Assembly: GCF_000967495.1 (NCBI RefSeq)
Contig: NZ_JXXU01000039.1
Span: 1-64,000 of the forward strand
Source: Vibrio neptunius
GTDB lineage: Bacteria > Pseudomonadota > Gammaproteobacteria > Enterobacterales > Vibrionaceae
DNA: 64,000 nt
Direction: 5' to 3'
Within the stretch, counting starts at the first letter, position 1; every line of letters begins with the position of its first letter. Below, in pieces: positions 45,401 to 51,490 of this stretch. A program made the translations under genes and the position numbers. The notes below the pieces were generated by a model. It worked only from the letters and a program-made list of their open reading frames with translations, was not told the DNA's origin and ran no database searches.

Positions 45401-45789
45401 ATGATACTTTTATCCTTTCGTGGATCATCACTTAGGAGGAGGTAGATTGGGAGGTCATAACGGCTCATTAAGCGCTTTTTGCGTTTCTGAACATTGAGCA
45501 TCAACTTGAAATGTTGTGCCAGCAGCTTACAACGTTTGTTTATTAGGGCCTTATCCTGACTTGGTGCTTGTGACTTACTTTTTCGCTTAGAGAGTAACCA
45601 GTAGCAAAACGCGCCTAAAATGATCGCGACGAGCAGCGTTGACAAAACACCAACTAAGGTATGCGCAGGGTAGGCGAACTTCCAAGTCAATACGCCACCT
45701 ATGACAAAAATAACAACCAAACACAGCAGAGTCCAAAGTATGCTGCTTCGTCTATGGTTCGCGGGTTTAGATGAAGTTGATTCTGCCAT
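42406..45789 (-). CDS. tssM: T6SS membrane-complex protein TssM (IcmF/VasK) with degenerate Walker A
   Basis: An 1127-residue inner-membrane protein with helices at ~17-35, ~45-66 and ~440-460, a cytoplasmic domain between them, and a large periplasmic C-terminal part ('RYLVPYL'-type region, 'YPFNKTASLDASTADVAAFFKVNGTIDQFY', 'FQLKAKEMSSDVTEF') typical of IcmF. TssM with TssL and TssJ spans the envelope and docks the baseplate. The nucleotide-binding P-loop is lost: the expected G-P-P-G-A-G-K-T region reads SDDPRKDKS at residues 120-128. Start is 2 bases after tssL. Confidence 0.93.
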   Translation of the reverse strand: MAESTSSKPANHRRSSILWTLLCLVVIFVIGGVLTWKFAYPAHTLVGVLSTLLVAIILGAFCYWLLSKRKSKSQAPSQDKALINKRCKLLAQHFKLMLNVQKRKKRLMSRYDLPIYLLLSDDPRKDKSIITQMGYEAYKVDDFGNDIEFPVLFWLSEHSILISVSLGEDQNPAYIKTLCNSLNKWRPRQALNGLILTTDVRQLLNTTEVLTQKADQIKSEIQSFNRTFGLNLPVYNIITQMGQINDFCQFFSAFDETKRNEVFGATSPIQKHGGIDGDWFNEEYDSLISQLIANMSTALASQLNQDYRNAICAAPYQFGLLKQSLWQFLNRLYRGDQLQDGLNFRGFYFTHSGSVQSQFDVLANVVNQSLGHEQFQQHQQIPVQQTLFAQHLVSHTIINEHDLVGVNRRKENILLAMQTAYTLFWLGLFVSVLLVIKLDFDYQSQREARADNMVERYKEAIAAQPYDIENMSDNIPNLYSLNRIYSLYLEPKPWYTLPFMPSSSIMSEVQNAYFSELQRVLIPSMENTLEKDLFVYVNLEDQSKTLSLLNNYRLLFNADRTNIGELKNYFVTTLEEQGEADSVKLAQLKVLLDDVFAQDLVPIKPNFDLESLAKKVINQTGIETLLYEHIVNSPKYSKRIDVRQELGSNFGQLLSFSPDYVGYLVPYLFTPAGFSDIDLSVDSPVLKDALKAYEGVAGSSPSALEMYRISRDLKQMYQGDYINYWRDFASHIEVKSLTNADELKQTLSVLTTASNNPLAQLYNTMSKYTSVELVQPETTKEGEQPPEQDIDKKESARQISIAFNQYHKQVTADEQGTKPIDSLLGQFTDAETWLGKFYDAEDPQKVAYQALTAEIKTSNPVSLLAQQEDSQPSISRQILSQVTQQANDLVMGLAHAYLNSTWKVEVYQPYETTIAAYYPFNKTASLDASTADVAAFFKVNGTIDQFYQTKLKSFSTEERSPYLYGLLPNTGFALDPTVWQMIEKARDIRSALFLADPQNMSLQFQLKAKEMSSDVTEFIIRGEKPLFTYQHGPRLWSKQSWNSASIEQDSLGFQIMAQANAIANEKFEGNWAWFKLIEPRVASTTSQQTEVAIKYGESQVQLSIKTQGQNNPFVPNFFSAFSLPSSI

Positions 45790-45791
45790 TG

Positions 45792-47003
45792 TTATGGAGC
45801 CTCTGATGTTTTCTTAGTGTCTTTTGTTGTTTTTCTGTTCTGCACAACGATGGCTTTGATAGCATCTTTCTCCAAATACCAAGCCTTTATCTCACGAGCT
45901 TGCTGAGCCGAATCACTGTGTACAATGACACGAAAATAGGAGTGAAATTGTTCTACTGAAGGCGTGTATGCTGAAGGTGATAGTGTACTAATAAAAGCGT
46001 CAGCATTCTTCTGTGATGAAAATGTTGCTAGCTGTACTAACCACGTCGACTTGCTTGTGATCATCGAAGGAGGCGGTGTTGCGTCCACCATTTCGACTTT
46101 GCTTGCTCTTTGAGGTGGGCTGACCAAATCTTCATCATTACTGATAAAAACGATGTCATTGACTTCTCCAGATAAGATGTAACGTTCGCTGAAGTCGGGT
46201 AAAAAGCTGAAATCACGGGCCCTTTGGGGCATTGTTTTGTCGTACCAGAAGTCGGTTAAGAATATGCTTAAAGCAATCAAAGTACTAAAAAACAGTGTGG
46301 TCAATAAGTAACGTTTTCTCCGTGTCGGCTTGCGTGCTTTAGGCTGCTTCACCCGTGTGCGACAATGAATGCTGTTGCTTTGACGGTATTGGCTAATAAC
46401 TTGCTCGAGCTGGTGAATGAAGGCTTTCAATTGCTCGCTACCCGTTTCTCTGTACTGACCTTTGAAGCCAATATTGAGAAAAATGTAGATAACCTCAAGT
46501 AAATCAATAAGTTTGTGAGGCTGTCGTGTTGCTTTTTCTGCGACAGTAAAAAACAGCTCACCACCGTTACGCATACCAAACAATTCACTCAGTAAGGTTT
46601 TATTTTCCCAACCTCGCTTTTCTCCCCATTCGCTGTAGATAATGAGCTCGTCTAGAACAACCGCGTACAAAAAACAGAGTTTATCGATCACCGCAACGGG
46701 ATAAGCTAACTCGGCACCTTTGGCCTTAATATCATTGATGTTACTAACAAGCTGATGGCGCAGCGTTGTGACGTCTTCGGGTTCGGGCAACGTTGAGACT
46801 TTCAGGGTAGTCGCCAGTAATTCGCTACTGATGTTGATCAATTGATTCTCTGCTTTATCGAAATAATTCAGAAATTCATGATGATTTTTACTGGCGTTGA
46901 CCGACGCCCAGCTCGTGGTACTTTCGTCGCTGTTTTTGTCGGTGAAGTCAGATTTATTTGTGTCCCAAACCAGTGTTTCTTCGTCTAAATAGTCCATTGG
47001 CAT
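45792..47003 (-). CDS. tssL: T6SS protein TssL (DotU) with C-terminal SPOR-like domain
   Basis: Residues ~45-205 form the DotU domain ('FLYAVVLDELIIYSEWGEKRGWENKTLLSELFG', 'DLLEVIYIFLNIGFKGQYRE'), followed by the single C-terminal membrane helix (232-250). Beyond it is a ~150-residue periplasmic extension ending in a SPOR-like fold (319-388: 'STWLVQLATFSSQKNADAF', 'HSYFRVIVHSDSAQQAREI'). Specialised TssL proteins usually carry an OmpA-like peptidoglycan-binding domain; SPOR binds denuded glycan. The first codon overlaps the end of tssK by one base. Confidence 0.9.
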   Translation of the reverse strand: MPMDYLDEETLVWDTNKSDFTDKNSDESTTSWASVNASKNHHEFLNYFDKAENQLINISSELLATTLKVSTLPEPEDVTTLRHQLVSNINDIKAKGAELAYPVAVIDKLCFLYAVVLDELIIYSEWGEKRGWENKTLLSELFGMRNGGELFFTVAEKATRQPHKLIDLLEVIYIFLNIGFKGQYRETGSEQLKAFIHQLEQVISQYRQSNSIHCRTRVKQPKARKPTRRKRYLLTTLFFSTLIALSIFLTDFWYDKTMPQRARDFSFLPDFSERYILSGEVNDIVFISNDEDLVSPPQRASKVEMVDATPPPSMITSKSTWLVQLATFSSQKNADAFISTLSPSAYTPSVEQFHSYFRVIVHSDSAQQAREIKAWYLEKDAIKAIVVQNRKTTKDTKKTSEAP

Positions 47004-48334
47004 TATCTCAACGCGTACAACATGACTTCTAATTCAGCAATGCGAGTATCAACGTGCAGTGCTATCGCATCACGATTTTCTAGCATCTCTAGCCACATTC
47101 TGTCTGAAGTATCGACTTCAAAGTAGGCAACGCCTTGCATTGGCTTCAGCTCGCTCGGGGCAACAGGTAGGGGAGACAATGCGATCCCTGACAAACTGTT
47201 TCTAACCAGCTCGACGATACGTGCATTGTTACCCAGTTTTGCAGCGACTGGGAAAAGTTCGTTCAATTCAGCACTACTGATATTAGATTTAACCGCCAGT
47301 ACAAAACGACGATTAGAGACGCTTGCCGTATCTTTTATCAATGTCCTTAGAAGGCGACGACGCTCAAACAGGGAAGAATCCCAGTTAAATTCGATTACGG
47401 AATCCTGTTGAACTAGCGTTAGCATGTTGCGCAGGCTAGAGAACAATGGGTTAAAGCTATCATAGAGCTTTTGATACTGAAGCTGACTGCATGGTTCAGG
47501 TATCGCAGGCGTTAAAGCCATGACTTGAGCTTCGAATTTACGTAGTTCCAGATATAAATCATGTGTCTGACATTTGGGGTTGTTAATCGTGAGATCGAAC
47601 CACGGAAGCCAAGTGTTCAATGTCTGTAACCAAAGGTAGTCTTGCATCATCGACTGCGGGCTTTTTTGTCCTTGGCCGGCATGAATTCGTTTAAGCAAAT
47701 TAGTTGCGCGGTTAGAAGATAGGGCATGTATTTCTTTCATTCGTTCCATGAGCAGTGTCGACGCGCCGTAGTGAAGACAAGCTGGAATGAAGGCACGATC
47801 GAGGACAACCTCACCAGACTCGTTACTTTCCAGAATCTTAGATATCGGGATAAGTGTAAAGCCGGACGTATCTTCGCCGGCAAGCTTTATAGAAATGTTT
47901 AATTGTGCAACGTCTATTTCAACGCTGGCATTCTCTGATGTTGAGGTATCAAATACGCTAATCGATTGAGTGACATAACGGCTTTGCTCTGATTCGTCAC
48001 TCCCATAGTCATTGTTGCCTTGCAATGAAATGGGTAAAGCGAGAAAAGCGATAGTCTCGATTGTACCTTGAGGGATATCTCGAGCTACTTCTTCTTTTAG
48101 CTCAAAATGAGTCCCATCAGGAAAGACACCAGCTGAAGAAGTGATAGAGAGCTTACCTATTTTAAGCAAATCGTGATTGATGGTTAATTCAGTGACACCA
48201 TAAAAGGGAGCAAATCCGGCTAACGTTTCAATATTTTGGCGAACGTAGTTCTGTACATATCGATCCTGTTGCTGAAAATGTTGTGGGGCAATGAACATAC
48301 CTTCTTGCCATACTACTTTTTTGAATGCGTCCAC
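47003..48334 (-). CDS. tssK: T6SS baseplate protein TssK
   Basis: A 443-residue TssK with the diagnostic N terminus 'KVVWQEGMFIAPQHFQQQDRYVQNYV', 'CLHYGASTLLMERMKEIHAL' and C-terminal 'GVAYFEVDTSDRMWLEML'. TssK links the baseplate wedges to the membrane complex. It lies between tssJ (20-base gap) and tssL (1-base overlap). Confidence 0.95.
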   Translation of the reverse strand: MDAFKKVVWQEGMFIAPQHFQQQDRYVQNYVRQNIETLAGFAPFYGVTELTINHDLLKIGKLSITSSAGVFPDGTHFELKEEVARDIPQGTIETIAFLALPISLQGNNDYGSDESEQSRYVTQSISVFDTSTSENASVEIDVAQLNISIKLAGEDTSGFTLIPISKILESNESGEVVLDRAFIPACLHYGASTLLMERMKEIHALSSNRATNLLKRIHAGQGQKSPQSMMQDYLWLQTLNTWLPWFDLTINNPKCQTHDLYLELRKFEAQVMALTPAIPEPCSQLQYQKLYDSFNPLFSSLRNMLTLVQQDSVIEFNWDSSLFERRRLLRTLIKDTASVSNRRFVLAVKSNISSAELNELFPVAAKLGNNARIVELVRNSLSGIALSPLPVAPSELKPMQGVAYFEVDTSDRMWLEMLENRDAIALHVDTRIAELEVMLYALR

Positions 48335-48354
48335 GTACTTTCCCTATCTTATGA

Positions 48355-48837
48355 TTAAAACAATTTCCACCAGGGAGAATCTGGCGTAATAACTTCTAGT
48401 TTGGCCTTGTCACTTGAGAGACTAAGTTGTAAATACTCGTCAGAGTTTTTAGGCAACATTGAAACTGACTTTGGCTCACTTTGCTGGTAATCAATAAACT
48501 CGACTAATACCGCGAGATATTGTGTTTGATTATTGATATCTAGCGTGATTTTTTGCTCACTACCCGGAATAATAACCGGTAAAACTTGCTTTGATACAAG
48601 GTTGGCACTGAGCAACTGGGTATCATTGCTGTACAAATCAATGAAAGGCTGTTGCTTAAACATCTGTGCATCAGTCAGTTGGTATAATCTAACCACTACC
48701 GGATTGGATTCATTGGAATCCGAAGGGTTGGTCGATGTATCTGACTTAATTGCTAAAGAGTATTGAGTCACAACAGGCGCAGGATCTGATGAACATCCGA
48801 TCAGAAACAGAGCCAAAACTACACACCACTTAGCCAT
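48355..48837 (-). CDS. tssJ: T6SS outer-membrane lipoprotein TssJ
   Basis: A lipoprotein signal (KWCVVLALFLIGC, lipobox LIGC) precedes a ~145-residue transthyretin-like domain. Family segments are 'NPVVVRLYQLTDAQMFKQQPFIDLYSND' and 'LVSKQVLPVIIPGSEQKI'. TssJ anchors TssM to the outer membrane. It overlaps the FHA gene by one base. Confidence 0.92.
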   Translation of the reverse strand: MAKWCVVLALFLIGCSSDPAPVVTQYSLAIKSDTSTNPSDSNESNPVVVRLYQLTDAQMFKQQPFIDLYSNDTQLLSANLVSKQVLPVIIPGSEQKITLDINNQTQYLAVLVEFIDYQQSEPKSVSMLPKNSDEYLQLSLSSDKAKLEVITPDSPWWKLF

Positions 48838-49775
48838 TAATTTTCCTCTCTTTGTTTTTGCATATTCTCCATAAAGAGAGCTTTGAACTGACGCCTGAAG
48901 TCGCCGTTGTCTTGTCTGTGCTGGAAATGTTTACGGTATATCTTCCAGTACTTTTTCTCCTTGTTGGTAAACATACCACCAGAGATGTAATCACTAAATT
49001 GTCTTTCAAGCTGATTGGGGGCGAACTCGTTCAAGAACTGATCTACAGTTTTCTCTAAAGCTTCAAAGAGAGCATCATGGTGCAGAGTCGGATTTCTCAA
49101 GTATTTATGGTTCTTTTCAGTCATTGATAGAAGTTTTTCAAGTGATGCTTCGATAGGAGCACCAACTTTCGAATCAACAGGCAGAAACTCAGAGGCTTCG
49201 GGATTTTGAGGGACGTTAACATGGATGTCATCAACCTCAACATGGGCTGCAATCACGTCTGCGTCTAAGTCTTCAAAAGGGTCCGCAGCAAAAGGGTCAT
49301 CGCTTAGTACGTTGTCTTCTGAAAACGGGCTGCTCTTTTGACTGTTCACTGGGGTTGGTTCCTCTTCTAAAAAGTCGATTTCGTCATTATCTAGTTGAAG
49401 AGAAAATGGCTCAGAAAACAACGTATCGTCTTTCACTTCGTCTTGAGCTTGATTCGAGGTCACGAGTGTCGAGACAAGCATGGTGTAGTTTTCTACCTTT
49501 AGAATATCCCCATCGTTGAGCGGGTACTCTTTTCCTTGGACCATGTTTTTGTCATTGAGTACAGCGCTGTTTTGTCCTGTACTTTTCACACAGTATCCGC
49601 TGTCTGTGAGACGAATACTGCCATGCACTCTTGAGATGCGTTTGCTTTGGTCGGGTAAAGAGATGTCACAAGATGTTGCCCTTCCAAATTCACCACCTGT
49701 TTTTGGTAAGTACACCACGCGAGAGGTGACTACCTCATCAGAGGGTACAGAAATCAAATGAATGCTAATAGTCAT
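48837..49775 (-). CDS. T6SS FHA-domain protein (TagH/Fha-like)
   Basis: A 312-residue cytoplasmic protein. The N-terminal FHA domain (~10-105) has 'GEFGRATSCDISLPDQSKRISRVHGSIRL' with the conserved R, S and H that read phosphothreonine. A long acidic linker (~110-205) leads to the C-terminal VI_FHA domain ('FLNEFAPNQLERQFSD', 'KYWKIYRKHFQHRQ'). In phosphorylation-controlled T6SS it is the target of the kinase. It directly follows the sensor cassette by 3 bases. Confidence 0.88.
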   Translation of the reverse strand: MTISIHLISVPSDEVVTSRVVYLPKTGGEFGRATSCDISLPDQSKRISRVHGSIRLTDSGYCVKSTGQNSAVLNDKNMVQGKEYPLNDGDILKVENYTMLVSTLVTSNQAQDEVKDDTLFSEPFSLQLDNDEIDFLEEEPTPVNSQKSSPFSEDNVLSDDPFAADPFEDLDADVIAAHVEVDDIHVNVPQNPEASEFLPVDSKVGAPIEASLEKLLSMTEKNHKYLRNPTLHHDALFEALEKTVDQFLNEFAPNQLERQFSDYISGGMFTNKEKKYWKIYRKHFQHRQDNGDFRRQFKALFMENMQKQREEN

Positions 49776-49778
49776 TCG

Positions 49779-50501
49779 TTACCCCTCACACTTTAAAGTC
49801 GCTGCATTAAATGCAGATAGGAAACCAGAGTATTTTTTAAGGAATCGATTCGAGAAGTAAACACCCATAGGTTGAGTGTCCATCAATTGTGACTGGAAAA
49901 AATCGTCTGGTAGAGAGGCTTCTTTTAGCTCACTCTCAAAGACTTTTTCATCTTCCAGTGCGACATCAATATCCCTTTGTTTTAAAAGCTTTAGTAATAC
50001 TTTAGCATCTCGAGGCTGTTTGACTACGTTGAATCCGTTGCGCTTTAACCAAAACCACTTGTTGGACCCAAATTTAGCAGAAAATTTAAGGTTAACTTTG
50101 GTAAGCTCATCCATTTTAGGCTCTACTCCTGGGCCAAAGTACCAACGAAGTTTTTGCTGCGCGATCGGGGCTGATAACGTCGCATACTCATCACGCTCCG
50201 CTGTTTGAGTCGCGACAAAAAAGCCGTGTTGAGTACCACTTTGCACTCGCAACTGCGCGTCTGACCAGACTGTCATCGTGATCTGGTAGGGTTGCCCCAT
50301 ATGACTGAGAGCGCATTTCACTTTATCCAACGCAATGCCTTGCATCTGACCATGTTTATAGTCCTGGTAAGGAGGCCAGTCCTGCGTTGTTAAGTGCAAA
50401 CGCGCAGGACCAAAAGTAGTTTGTGCTGAAGCATTGGCTATAGTAACTAGGCCAAGAAAAATCGCTAGGCAGAAAGTAAAATACGGCATCATTCTGACCA
50501 T
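49779..50501 (-). CDS. Periplasmic SBP_bac_3-like protein within the T6SS operon
   Basis: A signal peptide (YFTFCLAIFLGLVTIANASA) leads into a ~215-residue type-3 substrate-binding domain: 'LTTQDWPPYQDYKHGQMQGIALDKVKCAL', 'GFFVATQTAERDEYATLSAPI', 'DIDVALEDEKVFESEL'. This resembles small amino-acid-type binding proteins and Vibrio YckK-like sensors. No permease is nearby. The first 13 bases overlap the end of the ABC_sub_bind gene, and the FHA gene starts 3 bases later, so it is firmly inside the T6SS transcript. It probably presents a ligand to a membrane sensor, possibly the MFS fusion two genes upstream. Confidence 0.75.
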   Translation of the reverse strand: MVRMMPYFTFCLAIFLGLVTIANASAQTTFGPARLHLTTQDWPPYQDYKHGQMQGIALDKVKCALSHMGQPYQITMTVWSDAQLRVQSGTQHGFFVATQTAERDEYATLSAPIAQQKLRWYFGPGVEPKMDELTKVNLKFSAKFGSNKWFWLKRNGFNVVKQPRDAKVLLKLLKQRDIDVALEDEKVFESELKEASLPDDFFQSQLMDTQPMGVYFSNRFLKKYSGFLSAFNAATLKCEG

Positions 50502-51490
50502 TCATTTCCTCCAATAAGTTCGGAAATTTTTAAAATTGATACGGGTGGATAATAATTAAGTGTACGAGCAGCACCGACATTAACTATATATGAGTATTGA
50601 GTAAGTGGTTCAATAGGGACGTCGCTGGGTATGTATTTTCCACTTAATATTTGTTCCGCTTTGTGACCAGCAAACTGGCCAACGTTGTAATAGCGACTGA
50701 CAATACCAAACAGTGCGTCGTGCTTTCGTATGGGAGATTCGGTTGCAGAAAACGTTGCAATACCTTGTTGATGTAAATTGTCTACAATGCTTTTACCTTG
50801 ACTAATGATGTACGAATCGGGGGGAAGATAAGCCAGTTGAACACCGTCCTCAATCATGAGATCGACGACTTTTTCAACGGAGCTAGAATCGGGTTTATCG
50901 TTCCTCGTTCTTAGCGGATACAAGTATACATCTTTCTTAAATCTTGCCGAAAGCGTTTGTATATTTCTTGCAGTCACTACGGCATTGCTTTCTAAAGGAT
51001 TAAAGATAATACCTATGGTTTGGATTCCACTCAACTGACTGATGGCGTTCAACTGTACGTCGTGAGGAACGATATGGCTGACGCCTGTAAAGTTTCGTCC
51101 ATCTTCATCTAAAGCGTTAACAATCTTCGACCCCACAGGGTCTGTTACGATACTAAATACAACGGGGGTATCACTGTTTTCTCTGAATTGGCTAGGGTTA
51201 TGCTCAGTACCTAAAAGATTGAGGGTGATAGTCGTGCCAAACGTATAGATCAAATCCGGCTTTAAATGCTCGATGTTTTCTAGGTGCTGCTTCAGGACGA
51301 ATTTGTCACGATTAGCATCCAAGACGGTGTATCTTACGTTCATTTTTCCGGACAGGTAATCGATGAATCCACGCTCGGCATCCGTCACACCGCGCCACAA
51401 TATCATGACGACATGTTTTTTGTCTTCAGAATCTTCCGCTGATGTTACAAACGGGAAAAGAATAACCAAGCATAAAAACAACGCTTTCAT
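50489..51490 (-). CDS. ABC_sub_bind (TrpX-like) periplasmic binding protein within the T6SS operon
   Basis: A signal peptide (MKALFLCLVILFPFVTSA) precedes a ~315-residue domain of the ABC_sub_bind family: 'LIYTFGTTITLNLLG', 'PVVFSIVTDPVGSKIVNALDEDGRNFTGVSH', 'TIGIIFNPLESNAVVT', 'YLPPDSYIISQGKSIVDNLHQQGIATFSATES', 'GIVSRYYNVGQFAGHKAEQIL'. It overlaps the upstream MFS-fusion gene by 4 bases (ATGA) and the downstream SBP gene by 13. With no ABC permease in the operon, a sensory role with the fused protein is more likely than transport. Confidence 0.8.
   Translation of the reverse strand: MKALFLCLVILFPFVTSAEDSEDKKHVVMILWRGVTDAERGFIDYLSGKMNVRYTVLDANRDKFVLKQHLENIEHLKPDLIYTFGTTITLNLLGTEHNPSQFRENSDTPVVFSIVTDPVGSKIVNALDEDGRNFTGVSHIVPHDVQLNAISQLSGIQTIGIIFNPLESNAVVTARNIQTLSARFKKDVYLYPLRTRNDKPDSSSVEKVVDLMIEDGVQLAYLPPDSYIISQGKSIVDNLHQQGIATFSATESPIRKHDALFGIVSRYYNVGQFAGHKAEQILSGKYIPSDVPIEPLTQYSYIVNVGAARTLNYYPPVSILKISELIGGNEWSE

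Noticed and set aside
49779..51490. ABC importer for an amino acid in the T6SS operon
   Set aside because: Both genes are binding proteins only; no ABC permease or ATPase is nearby, so an importer is not supported.
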